The translations under genes were made by a program, and so were the position numbers. The notes beneath the pieces are model-generated. The model saw only the letters and a program-made list of their open reading frames with translations. It had not been told where the DNA came from and did no database searches. Of a stretch of DNA of 64,000 nucleotides, positions 36,444 through 45,602 are shown in pieces. The stretch lies in the NCBI RefSeq assembly GCF_001545035.1, contig NZ_FCOJ02000006.1, positions 120,129 through 184,128 on the forward strand. The letters are read 5' to 3'. The DNA is from Caballeronia glebae. Its GTDB lineage: Bacteria; Pseudomonadota; Gammaproteobacteria; Burkholderiales; Burkholderiaceae. Every line of letters starts with the position of its first letter. The first letter of the stretch is position 1.

Positions 36444-38327
36444 TCAACTCCCCCGCGCCTTGACAGCGCGCTCATAAGCCTCGCGAGCAACCACGACAGC
36501 GGCGCGCTCGGACACTTCAGGCACGGCCACTTCCCACCACCATCCGCCTTCTTCCGTGGACCGCGCCGGATCGGTATCGATCGAAATCAGATAGCTTTGG
36601 TCCGCCGCGCGCGCGCGCTTCATCGCCGCTTGCAGTTCGTCGATGCTCGACACATGCTCCGACAACGCGCCGAGCGAACGCGCATGCAGCGCGAAATCGA
36701 TCTGCGGCGCACCGGTCGCGCCTTGCTTGCAGTCATCGATGAGATTGTTGAACGGCGCACCGCCGCACGCTTGCTGCAATCGATTGATGCAACCAAACCC
36801 GCGATTATCGAGCAGCACGACGATCACCTTCGCGCCGAGCATGACCGATGTAGCAAGCTCGCTATTCATCATCAGATAACTGCCGTCGCCGACGATCACG
36901 ATCACCTCGCGCTCGGGCCGCGCGAGCTTCACGCCGAGACCGCCCGCGATTTCATAGCCCATGCACGAATAACCGTACTCGACGTGATAACCGCCCGGCG
37001 CGCCCGTGCGCCACAGCTTCTGCAGATCGGCCGGCAGCGTGCCCGCCGCGCACACGACGATGTCCTTCGCGGGCGAATCATCGTCCGAGCGCTGCACCGC
37101 GCCGATGACATCGGCTTCGCGCGGCAACGCGCCATCCGCGACGGGCGTGTTCGTCACATGCGCGACGGTCTCGCGCCATTCGTTCGCGAGCCGATGCGCA
37201 CGCGTCGTCCATTGCGCCGATGCGCGCCAGTCGCCGAGCGCTTCGGACAGCGCCTCCAGCGCGGCGCGCGCATCCGCCTGCACCGCGACGGCGTTCTGCT
37301 TGAGCGCATCGAGCGGATTGGCGTTGATCGCGACGAGCCGCGCCTGCGCGAAGAGCGTGTTCGAGCCGGTCGTGAAGTCCTGCAGACGCGTGCCCACGGC
37401 GAGCACGCAATCGCTCGCATTCGCGAGTTCGTTCGCAGCCGATGCGCCCGTCACGCCGATGCCGCCGACGTTCGACGCATCGTCCCAGCCAAGCGCGCCT
37501 TTGCCCGCCTGCGTCTCCGCGACCGGAAGGCCGTGCTTGTGCGCAAACTCGCGCAACGCATCGGCCGCGAGCCCGTACAGCACGCCGCCGCCCGATACGA
37601 TCAACGGCTCGCGCGCTTCACGCAGGACGGCGGCGGCGCGCTGGATTTCGCGCGGAATCGGCGCGGGCGCATGAAACTCGACGACGCGCGGCTCGAAGAA
37701 CGAAGCGGGGTAGTCGTACGCCATCGCCTGCACGTCTTGCGGCAGCGCGAGCGTGACGGGGCCGCACGATGCCGCGTCGGTGAGCACGCGAATCGCGCGC
37801 GGCAATGCGCTCAGCAACTGCGCCGGATGCACGATTCGATCGAAGTAGCGCGACACCGCTTTCAACGCGTCGTTCGCGGAGACGCCTCCATCGTGGCCGT
37901 CCTCGACTTGCTGCAATACCGGATCGGGCGCGCGCGACACGAAGATATCGCCCGGCAGCAACAGCACCGGCAAACGGTTCACGTGCGCGAGCGCCGCCGC
38001 CGTCACGAGATTGGTCGCGCCCGGGCCGATGGACGTCGTCACCGCCATCATGCGACGCCGCATGTGCGCCTTCGCATACGCGATCGCGCTATGCGCCATC
38101 GCCTGCTCGTTGTGCGCGCGATACGTCGGCAACTCATCGCGATGCCGATACAACGCCTCGCCGATACCCGCGACATTGCCATGCCCGAAGATCGCGAACA
38201 CGCCGCCGAAAAGCGGCTCGCCGTGCTCGGTGCGTTGCGCCGCCAGATAGCGCACGAGCGCCTGAGCGGTGGTCAATCGAACGGTGGAACGCACGACAGT
38301 CTCCGTTTGCGTTGCGCGCTGGTTCAT
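36444..38327 (-). CDS. iolD: 3D-(3,5/4)-trihydroxycyclohexane-1,2-dione hydrolase IolD
   Basis: Thiamine-diphosphate-dependent enzyme that opens the inositol-derived ring to 5-deoxyglucuronate. The 627-residue product has the three-domain acetolactate-synthase layout. An N-terminal PYR domain has YRAHNEQAMAHSAIAYAKA with the catalytic Glu and the segment TSIGPGATN. A central domain has GGGVLYG and a C-terminal PP domain has GDGSYLMMNSELATSVMLG with downstream DNRGFGCINRLQQACGG. ATG 38327 overlaps the iolC stop (ATGA). Length and motifs match IolD rather than acetolactate synthase. Confidence 0.96.
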   Translation of the reverse strand: MNQRATQTETVVRSTVRLTTAQALVRYLAAQRTEHGEPLFGGVFAIFGHGNVAGIGEALYRHRDELPTYRAHNEQAMAHSAIAYAKAHMRRRMMAVTTSIGPGATNLVTAAALAHVNRLPVLLLPGDIFVSRAPDPVLQQVEDGHDGGVSANDALKAVSRYFDRIVHPAQLLSALPRAIRVLTDAASCGPVTLALPQDVQAMAYDYPASFFEPRVVEFHAPAPIPREIQRAAAVLREAREPLIVSGGGVLYGLAADALREFAHKHGLPVAETQAGKGALGWDDASNVGGIGVTGASAANELANASDCVLAVGTRLQDFTTGSNTLFAQARLVAINANPLDALKQNAVAVQADARAALEALSEALGDWRASAQWTTRAHRLANEWRETVAHVTNTPVADGALPREADVIGAVQRSDDDSPAKDIVVCAAGTLPADLQKLWRTGAPGGYHVEYGYSCMGYEIAGGLGVKLARPEREVIVIVGDGSYLMMNSELATSVMLGAKVIVVLLDNRGFGCINRLQQACGGAPFNNLIDDCKQGATGAPQIDFALHARSLGALSEHVSSIDELQAAMKRARAADQSYLISIDTDPARSTEEGGWWWEVAVPEVSERAAVVVAREAYERAVKARGS

Positions 38328-40324
38328 GCGGCCTGCTCCTGTCTCGCGTGAATGGAATCGGCGGATGCGCCGTGCGACGAACGCGCTTCGCGCCACGCGC
38401 CGATCAGCGTTTCGAACGTGCGGCGCACGCGCGCGATCAGTTCGCGGTCGTCGATCTCGTTGGCGAGCCACGCATGGCTCGGCTCATGAAAGATCGTGCG
38501 TCCGACGGTGAAGCCCTTGCAAGTCTTCGACGATGCCGCCGCCGCGAAGCCCGCGCGCAACTGATCGACGCCCGCCGACAAACCGAGCAGCACGACGCCG
38601 CGGCAATACGGATCGCGCTCGGCGATCAGCGCATCGATGGCTTGCCATTGCGTCGCGCTCATCGGTTCGAGCTTCCACCATTCCGGATAGATGCCCAGGT
38701 TGTAGAGACGCTTCAACGCGCGATACACGGTGTCGTCCTCGACCGGCGGGCCGTTCTTCGGCACGATCACTTCGAGCAGCAACTCGTTGCCGCTCGCCTG
38801 CACGGCATCGTAGAGCGCGCGCAATTGCGCTTCCTGTTCGAGGCGCACGTCATGCGGATGATCGGGGTGATATTGCACGAGGCACTTCGCAACCTGTTCG
38901 CGCGGCCATTGCGCGAGCGTCGTGCCGATCGAGCGGCCGTGATCGAATTCGAGCGGCATCGAGCCCGGCAATTCGACCGGTCGGCCGATCCACCAGCCGC
39001 GCCCCGTCGCCGCGTTCAACGCATCCTGTCCGTAACGATCGTCGATCAATACGCCGATGCGTCCTTCGAGCCCGAGTTCCTTCTCCGTCTGCGCGACGGC
39101 TTCGACGAACAGGTTCTTCAACGTCGCAATACGCGCTTCGTCCGCGCCCGTCTGCTGCGCGAGATCGAAGAACTGGTTGCGATGATCGAACGCGAAGCCG
39201 AGCACTTCATCCCATTGCTTGCGCTTCGGACTCACGCGATGCAGGCGCGCGAGCGTCGCATCGCGATCGGGGCGGCGCATGCGCGCGGGATCGTCCTTCG
39301 CGGCGGCGAGAAAGTAATCGAGCTCGGCGGGCGTGGGCATCGCGGGCGCGCAGCCGTGGCGCGACACGACGAGCGCGCCGCACGCGTTGGCCGAGCGCGC
39401 GCAGGCTTCGAGCGGCTCGTCGCGCAGCCATCCGGAGAGGAAGCCGGAGGCGAACGCATCGCCCGCGCCGAGCACGTTGAGCACTTCGACTTCGACGCCG
39501 CCGTGGACCGGCGCGTCGTCGATGGATGCGGGCACGGCGCCCTCGATGATCGAGCAGCCGAGCGGCCCGCGCTTCACGACGAGCGTCGCGTTCGTGACCT
39601 CGCGGACCATCGCGAGCGCATCGATAAGATGTTCCTTGCCTCCCGCGATACGAAACTCTTCTTCCGTGCCGATCACGAGATCGATCGACGGCAAGATGCG
39701 CTGCAAATGCGCGGTGACGTTTTCGTTCGCGATGAAACGCGTTTCGCCATCGGCCTTGGCCGTCAGCCCCCACAGCACCGGCCGATAGTCGATGTCGAGA
39801 ATCGTACGCACGTCGTTGCGGCGCGCATAGTCGAGCGCGCGACGGCTCGTGCGGTTCACCTGTTCCGTCGAGAAATGCGTGCCCGTGATGAGCAACGCCT
39901 TCGACGACGCGATGTACGCCTCATCGAAATCGTTCTCGTCGACGGCCATGTCCGCGCAATTCTCGCGATAGAACACGAGCGGAAACGTGTCGCGATCTTC
40001 GAGGCCGAGCAGCACGAGCGCGGTGAGGCGTTCACGATCGATGCGCACGTGGCTCACGTCGCAGCCTTCGCGTTCGAGCGTCTCGGCGAGAAAGCGTCCC
40101 ATGTGATCGTTGCCCACGCGCGCGAGCATCGACGATTCGAGCCCGAGCCGCGCGCAGCCGAACGCGATGTTCGCGGACGAGCCGCCGAGATACTTCGCGA
40201 ACGTCGATACATCTTCGAGCCGCGCGCCGACGTTCTGCGCATAGAGATCGACGGCGAGGCGGCCGAGGCACACGATATCGCGCGTGCGATCCGGCGCGAA
40301 GCGAGAGGGGTTTTGCGTTGGCAT
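38324..40324 (-). CDS. iolC: 5-dehydro-2-deoxygluconokinase IolC fused to DUF2090-type domain
   Basis: A 666-residue two-domain protein. The N-terminal PfkB-type kinase (about 15-335) phosphorylates 2-deoxy-5-keto-gluconate, with GGSSANIAFGCARLGL, VLDIDYRP-type text (here TILDIDYRPVLWG) and the catalytic NVLGAGDAFASGFLSG. The C-terminal region (about 340-645) matches the DUF2090 aldolase-like domain usually fused to proteobacterial IolC, with GVLIDDRYGQDALNAATGRG and LLEVIVPKNGPP. No separate iolJ is seen, so this domain may perform the aldolase step, which is inference. It lies 14 bases after the ATPase gene and overlaps iolD. Confidence 0.95.
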   Translation of the reverse strand: MPTQNPSRFAPDRTRDIVCLGRLAVDLYAQNVGARLEDVSTFAKYLGGSSANIAFGCARLGLESSMLARVGNDHMGRFLAETLEREGCDVSHVRIDRERLTALVLLGLEDRDTFPLVFYRENCADMAVDENDFDEAYIASSKALLITGTHFSTEQVNRTSRRALDYARRNDVRTILDIDYRPVLWGLTAKADGETRFIANENVTAHLQRILPSIDLVIGTEEEFRIAGGKEHLIDALAMVREVTNATLVVKRGPLGCSIIEGAVPASIDDAPVHGGVEVEVLNVLGAGDAFASGFLSGWLRDEPLEACARSANACGALVVSRHGCAPAMPTPAELDYFLAAAKDDPARMRRPDRDATLARLHRVSPKRKQWDEVLGFAFDHRNQFFDLAQQTGADEARIATLKNLFVEAVAQTEKELGLEGRIGVLIDDRYGQDALNAATGRGWWIGRPVELPGSMPLEFDHGRSIGTTLAQWPREQVAKCLVQYHPDHPHDVRLEQEAQLRALYDAVQASGNELLLEVIVPKNGPPVEDDTVYRALKRLYNLGIYPEWWKLEPMSATQWQAIDALIAERDPYCRGVVLLGLSAGVDQLRAGFAAAASSKTCKGFTVGRTIFHEPSHAWLANEIDDRELIARVRRTFETLIGAWREARSSHGASADSIHARQEQAA

Positions 40325-40337
40325 GGATTCAATGTCC

Positions 40338-41123
40338 TCAGATCGTCGCGCCTTCGAGTTCGGTCATCATCTGCTGCATTTCGGCGCCGCCCGCCATCAT
40401 GTCGAGCACTTCGTTCTTGCTGATGGTGTCCTTCGTGAACGTGCCCATCGAGCGGCCGCGATTGAGCAGCGTGAACGAATCGCCGATCGGATACGCGTGA
40501 TGCACGTTATGCGTGATGAAAATCACCGAGATGCCTTTCTCGCGCGCCTTGTGAATCAGCTTCAGCACATTGAAGCTCTGCTTCACGCCGAGCGCGGCGG
40601 TCGGCTCGTCGAGGATCAGCACGCGCGCGCCGAAGTGAATCGCGCGGGCGATCGCGAGACATTGCTTCTCGCCGCCGGACATCGTGCCGATCGGCTGATG
40701 CGGATCGCGCACGTTGATGCCCATTTCCGCGAGCTTGGCGCGCGAGGTTTCGGCCGCGAGGTCGAGGTCCATCACGTTGATGCCGAAGCGCTTCTTCTGC
40801 GGCTCGCGGCCCATGAAGAAGTTGCGCGCGACGGACAAGAGCGGCACGAGCGCGAGATCCTGATACACGGTCGCGATGCCGAGATCGAGCGCTTCTTTCG
40901 GCGATTCGAATCTGACCGGCTCGCCGTCGACGAGATAGTCGCCGGAAGAGGGCAGATGCACGCCCGCGAGCGTCTTGATGAGCGTGGACTTGCCCGCGCC
41001 GTTATCGCCGAGCAGGCAATGCACTTCGCCGCGTTTGAGCCGCAACGTGACGCCGTTCAGCGCGATCACCTTGCCGAAAAACTTGCTGACGTTTTCGAGC
41101 GCGAGGATGTTGTCGTCTTGCAT
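40338..41123 (-). CDS. Inositol/sugar ABC transporter ATP-binding protein
   Basis: Cytoplasmic ATPase of the CUT2 sugar class, but with a single ATPase domain (261 residues) like FrcA rather than the usual tandem pair. Walker A is GDNGAGKST, the signature is [15 protein letters not shown], Walker B is [12 protein letters not shown] and the H-loop is [20 protein letters not shown] precedes ATG 41123. It lies between the permease gene (27 bases) and iolC (13 bases), so the transporter is cotranscribed with the catabolic genes, and inositol is the likely substrate. Confidence 0.9.
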   Translation of the reverse strand: MQDDNILALENVSKFFGKVIALNGVTLRLKRGEVHCLLGDNGAGKSTLIKTLAGVHLPSSGDYLVDGEPVRFESPKEALDLGIATVYQDLALVPLLSVARNFFMGREPQKKRFGINVMDLDLAAETSRAKLAEMGINVRDPHQPIGTMSGGEKQCLAIARAIHFGARVLILDEPTAALGVKQSFNVLKLIHKAREKGISVIFITHNVHHAYPIGDSFTLLNRGRSMGTFTKDTISKNEVLDMMAGGAEMQQMMTELEGATI

Positions 41124-41150
41124 GATCGTTGCTCCTCTCATTGAGCCTGA

Positions 41151-42317
41151 TTACTGAGCCTGTGACACGCGGCGGCGCACGTAGTGATTGAAGAGCACGG
41201 CGATGAGCAGCATCACGCCGAGGAACACGCGAAACCAGTCCGAACTCACGTTCGTATAAGTGATGCCGATCTGCACGACGCCGAAGATCAGCGCGCCGAA
41301 GCATGCGCCGATCACCGAGCCGTAGCCGCCCGTGAGCAAGGTGCCGCCGATGACCGCCGCGATGATCGCTTCGAACTCCTTTTGCAAGCCGCGATCCGCA
41401 GCGGCCGAGCCGATATCGCACACTTGCAGCACGGCGAACAGGCACGAGCAGAACGCGGTCAGCACGAACAGCGAAATCTTCACGCGCTTGACCGGCACGC
41501 CGACGTTCTTCGCGGCATTCGCGTCGCCGCCGACTGCGAGAATCCAGTTGCCGTAGCGCGTCTTGGCGAGCACGAACGCGCCGACCGCCGCGAGCGCGAG
41601 CCACCAGATGATGACCTTCGGAATGCCCGGCACGAGCGGTTCGCCGCTGTCGAGCAGCTTGCCGATTCCCATATGCGCGAGCCACGTGAACACGCCGTGG
41701 AGCGCGACGCCATGAAACAGCGTGTTGGCGATGGGATCGGCCTGCGCGAGATCGCCCACGCCCGAGATGATGGTGCGGTCCGCGAACATGATCGAGAGCG
41801 CGAGCGTGAGGCCGCGCAGGATGAACAGGAACGCAAGCGTGACGATGAACGACGGCAGCCGCGTTCGCATCACGAGATAGCCGTTCAGCGCGCCGAGCAG
41901 CATCGACATCACGAACGCGAAGAGAATTGCGAGCGAGAGCGGCCAGTGGAAATAGACCGAGGGCAGCGCGACCATCATGCCCGCGAAGCCGATCATCGAA
42001 CCGATGGACAAGTCGAACTCGCCCGCGATCATCAAGAGACACGCGCCGACCGCGAGCAGGCCGAGATAGGCGGCCACTTGCGACCAGTTCATCACGCCGT
42101 CGAGGTTGAACATGCCCGACGAGCCCGCGCCGAAGCCGAACACGATAAACACGAGCACGGTGCCGGAAATCGCCGCGAACTCCGGGCGGTTCAGCAAATG
42201 ACCGAACCACGATGTCCGGCGCACGCGCTCATCCGAGGGCTTTGCCGCGTCAGGTGTTTCAGCGTTGTCCTGCTGAGGGTTCACGTGAGGAGGGTAATGC
42301 TTGCCGGCTACGCCCAT
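41151..42317 (-). CDS. Inositol/sugar ABC transporter permease
   Basis: CUT2-class inner-membrane permease, 388 residues, with about ten hydrophobic segments after a 38-residue hydrophilic N-terminal tail. Family landmarks are LMIAGEFDLSIGSMIGF, GYLVMRTRLPSFIVTLAFLF, and the cytoplasmic EAA-like region FEAIIAAVIGGTLLTGGYGS. It probably works as a homodimer with the single-domain ATPase. It lies 142 bases downstream of the binding-protein gene, with no clear terminator between them, and 27 bases upstream of the ATPase gene. Confidence 0.91.
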   Translation of the reverse strand: MGVAGKHYPPHVNPQQDNAETPDAAKPSDERVRRTSWFGHLLNRPEFAAISGTVLVFIVFGFGAGSSGMFNLDGVMNWSQVAAYLGLLAVGACLLMIAGEFDLSIGSMIGFAGMMVALPSVYFHWPLSLAILFAFVMSMLLGALNGYLVMRTRLPSFIVTLAFLFILRGLTLALSIMFADRTIISGVGDLAQADPIANTLFHGVALHGVFTWLAHMGIGKLLDSGEPLVPGIPKVIIWWLALAAVGAFVLAKTRYGNWILAVGGDANAAKNVGVPVKRVKISLFVLTAFCSCLFAVLQVCDIGSAAADRGLQKEFEAIIAAVIGGTLLTGGYGSVIGACFGALIFGVVQIGITYTNVSSDWFRVFLGVMLLIAVLFNHYVRRRVSQAQ

Positions 42318-42459
42318 GATGGCTCCTTGAGACTCGATGTCGATGCGGTACCGATGCGCGCGCCCCCGCCGCGTCCGCGAACGGACGCAGCAAAGCGCGC
42401 TGTACGTTGATAAAAGCGGGCGATGCTAGAAGAGCCGCCCGAAGCAGGTCATGCCGGAA

Positions 42460-43512
42460 TCAACGATATTGACCCGCGTACTTCACGACCTTGTCGAGAT
42501 TTTCCTTGGTGATGAAACCCGGGCCCGAGCGAATGTTCTTGGGTCCGTACGACGGCTGCAATCCGTAGGTTTCGAGGCGCGCCTTGAACTTCGGATTCGC
42601 TTCGAGAATCTGGCGGATCTTCGCCGGATCGGTCGTGTGCTCCTTGTGCACGATTGCGAGCACCGCCACCGGGATATAGCCTTGCAGATACGGCTGCTGA
42701 TCGATGGCGAACTTGATCGTGCCGTCCTTGATGGCCTTCGCGATGTCATCCGAAAAGTCGAAGGTCACGAAATACACCTTGTTTTGCAGGCCCATTTGCG
42801 TGACGGCCTTGAGCGTCGCGGAAGCGGGCGTCGGTCCGAGCGTGAGGATCGCCTGCGTGTCCGGATGATTGCGCAGGAACGCCGAGACCTTCGACTGAAT
42901 CTCGGTCGGGTCCTGGCCCGAGTCGAGCGTCGCGGCTTTGTAGTCGACGCCGAGCGCATCGGCGAAACCGCGGCAGCGATCGAACGACACCGTGTTCGTC
43001 GCGATGTGATTCACGCACAGAAACGACTTGATGCCCGCGGCCTTGGCCTTCTCGCCCGCGGCCTTGCCCGCGACGTATTCCGGCTGGCCGACGTGCATGA
43101 TCGCGCCGAGTTGCGCGCTCTGTTCCTCGGTGCCGGAGTTGATCGTCACGAGCGGAATCTTCTTCGCGGTGACTTTGTTGAGCGAGCTTTTCAGCACGTC
43201 GAAGTCGGCGATGGTGGTGATGACGCCGTCGTAGTTGCGCGCGGCGGCCTGCTCGATCAGGCGCGACATGTCCGCGATATCGCCGTTCGGCGGATTGCGG
43301 TAGTCCGTCTGCACGTTGAAGTCTTCATCGGCCTGCTTGATCGCGTTCTTAATGGTGTTCCACCACGAATCCGAGTCCGGCGCGTGGCTGATCAGCACGA
43401 ACTTCGCGTCGGGCGCCGCGTGTGCGGGACTTGCCGCCATCATCGTTGCGCTGCACAACGCAGCAGCAGCCACCAGCGCGCGCAGCGCGGCCCGACCGTT
43501 GCAAATGGTCAT
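42460..43512 (-). CDS. Periplasmic inositol/sugar-binding protein
   Basis: Solute-binding protein of 350 residues, type-I periplasmic fold (ribose/inositol class). The signal peptide ends at ASPAHA (about residue 32). Mature landmarks are FVLISHAPDSDSWWNTIKNA, GVITTIADFDVLKSSLNKV, ILTLGPTPASATLKAV and the hinge-contact AIDQQPYLQGYIPVAVLAI. ATG 43512 has GGTGGAG four bases upstream. First gene of the minus-strand inositol run and divergent from the RpiR regulator. The assignment to inositol comes from context. Confidence 0.92.
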   Translation of the reverse strand: MTICNGRAALRALVAAAALCSATMMAASPAHAAPDAKFVLISHAPDSDSWWNTIKNAIKQADEDFNVQTDYRNPPNGDIADMSRLIEQAAARNYDGVITTIADFDVLKSSLNKVTAKKIPLVTINSGTEEQSAQLGAIMHVGQPEYVAGKAAGEKAKAAGIKSFLCVNHIATNTVSFDRCRGFADALGVDYKAATLDSGQDPTEIQSKVSAFLRNHPDTQAILTLGPTPASATLKAVTQMGLQNKVYFVTFDFSDDIAKAIKDGTIKFAIDQQPYLQGYIPVAVLAIVHKEHTTDPAKIRQILEANPKFKARLETYGLQPSYGPKNIRSGPGFITKENLDKVVKYAGQYR

Positions 43513-43641
43513 TGTCTCCACCTATCTCGGTTGTTGTTTGGTGTGATGTTTCCCGAGCCGGCCGCTTGATGTGCCGTGCTCAGGACCAAGAGTAGGTCAG
43601 TTTTTGACGGTCTGCAACAGAAATTTCATTGGTGCGTCAAA

Positions 43642-43657
43642 TGGAAAATGCATTCCA
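43642..43657. promoter_or_regulatory. Probable IolR operator, GGAA-N6-TTCC palindrome
   Basis: TGGAA-AATGCA-TTCCA lies between the divergent binding-protein and RpiR-regulator genes, 72 bases upstream of the regulator ATG. It fits the GGAA-N6-TTCC motif I recall for the RpiR-type IolR of rhizobia. A second small palindrome GAAATTTC lies at 43620-43627. Binding is inferred. Confidence 0.66.
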
Positions 43658-43729
43658 ATTTGCTTGCCGTCTTCCTATAATCAGTTGCACGGCGCTCGCG
43701 ATTCGAGCGCGCAAAAGACGAGCGTGGAT

Positions 43730-44608
43730 ATGGACGAAACAAGCACCGAAGCCCAGAGCGTCGACGAACTGATGCAGCGGATCACCGACGCCTACGACTC
43801 GCTGCCGCGCCAGTTGAAGAGCGTCGCGACGTATATCGAGCAACATCGCCCGAGCGTGATGATGGATCGCACGAGCGACATCGCGAGCGCGTGCGGCGTG
43901 CATGCGTCGGCGGTCGTGCGGTTTGCACAGCGTTTCGGCTTTTCCGGCTTCTCCGATCTGCAGGCGCTGTTCCGGCAGGCGTACACCGGCGCGGGCGGCT
44001 CGCAGCAGACGTATCAGCAGCGCATCCGCAAGCTCATCGACGAGAAGGCCGGCGACGCGTCGGGCGTGTCGGTCGCGCGCGAGTTCATCGCGGCGAGCCG
44101 CGCCGGTCTCGACGAACTAGAAGCAGGTCTCGACGACGCGCAATTCGAAGCCGCTGTCGAGATGCTTTCCCAGGCCGAGAACATCTACGTGATCGGCGTG
44201 CGCCGGTCGTTCGCGGTGGCGAGCTACATCGTCTATGCATTGCAGCACACGAAAAAGCGCGTGCATCTGATTTCGGGCTTCGGCGGCATGTTCCGCGAGC
44301 AGGTTCGCAGCGTGAAGAAGGGGGACGTGGTGGTCGCGATCAGCTTCGCGCCGTACGGCAAGGAAACGCAATATTGCGTGCGCGCCGCGCAGCATCACGG
44401 AGCTGCGACCCTCGTCATCACCGATAGCCAGCTTTCGCCGCTCGCGCGTCACGCGAGCGCGAGTCTGTTCGTGAAGGAGGGCAGCGCGTTCGCGTTCCGT
44501 TCGCTCACGAGCACCATTTGCCTGTGCCAGGCGTTGTTCATCGCGCTCGCGTACCGGCTTGAGTTGAACGTTGAAGAGTCCAAGGAGACAGGTGGCTATG
44601 ACGATTGA
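43730..44608 (+). CDS. iolR: RpiR-family transcriptional regulator of inositol genes (IolR-like)
   Basis: Cytoplasmic regulator of 292 residues. The N-terminal HTH_6 domain (about 10-85) contains QLKSVATYIEQHRPSVMMD and ASAVVRFAQRFGFSGFSDLQ. The C-terminal SIS domain (about 135-270) has YVIGVRRSFAVASYIVYAL and VAISFAPYGKETQ, which would sense a phosphorylated sugar-like pathway intermediate. ATG 43730 is preferred; the frame is open 53 codons upstream across the operator region. It overlaps iolG by 11 bases and is divergent from the transporter-catabolic arm, so it is a probable local repressor. Confidence 0.9.
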   Translation: MDETSTEAQSVDELMQRITDAYDSLPRQLKSVATYIEQHRPSVMMDRTSDIASACGVHASAVVRFAQRFGFSGFSDLQALFRQAYTGAGGSQQTYQQRIRKLIDEKAGDASGVSVAREFIAASRAGLDELEAGLDDAQFEAAVEMLSQAENIYVIGVRRSFAVASYIVYALQHTKKRVHLISGFGGMFREQVRSVKKGDVVVAISFAPYGKETQYCVRAAQHHGAATLVITDSQLSPLARHASASLFVKEGSAFAFRSLTSTICLCQALFIALAYRLELNVEESKETGGYDD

Positions 44609-45602
44609 TGTGGCGGTGTTTGGGGCGGGGCGCATCGGCAGGATTCACGCGGCCAATCTCGCGCGGCAGCCGGGCGTGCGTCTGAAATACGTCGTCGATG
44701 TGAATCGCGACGCGGCCGCCGCGCTCGCGAAAGAGCATGGCGCAACGCTCGCCGATGTCGATGGCGCGTTAGGCGATGCGTCCATCGGCGCGACCGTCGT
44801 GTGTTCGAGCACGGACACGCACGCGGACCTGATTCTCGCGTCGGCGGCGCAGAAGAAACACGTGTTCTGCGAGAAGCCGGTCGATCTCGCGATCGAGCGT
44901 GCGCGCGCATGCGCCGATGCCGTCGCGAAGGCGGGCGTCGTCTGCATGATCGGCTTTCAGCGCCGCTTCGATCCGACCTTCTCGGCGGTGAAGGCGCGTA
45001 TCGACGCGGGCGAGATCGGCGATCCGGAAATGCTGATCGTGACGAGCCGCGATCCGGGCGCGCCGCCCGTCGAGTACATCAAGCACTCGGGCGGCATCTT
45101 CAAGGACATGCTGATCCACGACTTCGACATCTTCCGCTGGATTCTCGACGACGAAGCCGACACGCTGCACGCGACGGGCAGTTGCCTCACCGATCCGGCC
45201 ATCGCCGAGGCGGGCGACATCGATGCGACCGCGGTGACGATCCGCACGAAGCGCGGGCGTCTGTGCCAGATCAACACGGCGCGGCGCGCGGCGTATGGCT
45301 ACGATCAGCGCTTCGAGCTGCTCGGCAGCGCGGGCATGTTGCAAGCGGGCAATGTGCGGCCCACCGAAGTCACCGCGTACACGGCGGCGGCGGTGTCGAG
45401 CGACAAGCCCGAGGCGTTCTTTCTCGAACGTTATCGCGCGGCATATGCGGCTGAAATCGCGCACTTCTTCGATGCGGTCAATCATGGCAAGCCGGTGCGA
45501 ACCACCGTCGCGGACGGTCTCAAAGCGCTCGAACTCGCCGAAGCCGCGACGCTGTCGTGGCGCGAGAATCGCATCGTCAAGCTCGGGGAGAACGTCGCAT
45601 GA
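44598..45602 (+). CDS. iolG: Myo-inositol 2-dehydrogenase IolG
   Basis: NAD-dependent enzyme oxidising myo-inositol to scyllo-inosose, the first pathway step. The 334-residue product has the Rossmann motif VFGAGRIGRIHAANLA, the CEKP motif with catalytic Lys93, IGFQRRFDPTF, and the HDFDIFRW motif containing the catalytic Asp and downstream His-type region. ATG 44598 has GGAG and AGGTGG upstream and overlaps the end of the regulator gene. Its stop overlaps the next dehydrogenase start (ATGA), so regulator, iolG and the second dehydrogenase form one operon. Confidence 0.93.
   Translation: MTIDVAVFGAGRIGRIHAANLARQPGVRLKYVVDVNRDAAAALAKEHGATLADVDGALGDASIGATVVCSSTDTHADLILASAAQKKHVFCEKPVDLAIERARACADAVAKAGVVCMIGFQRRFDPTFSAVKARIDAGEIGDPEMLIVTSRDPGAPPVEYIKHSGGIFKDMLIHDFDIFRWILDDEADTLHATGSCLTDPAIAEAGDIDATAVTIRTKRGRLCQINTARRAAYGYDQRFELLGSAGMLQAGNVRPTEVTAYTAAAVSSDKPEAFFLERYRAAYAAEIAHFFDAVNHGKPVRTTVADGLKALELAEAATLSWRENRIVKLGENVA

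Noticed and set aside
36345..40423. Two long plus-strand frames (668 and 872 codons) opposite iolD and iolC
   Set aside because: Antisense shadows of the inositol genes. The first begins inside the interspersed repeat, which explains its FAAAKKVTAAPHRG start.
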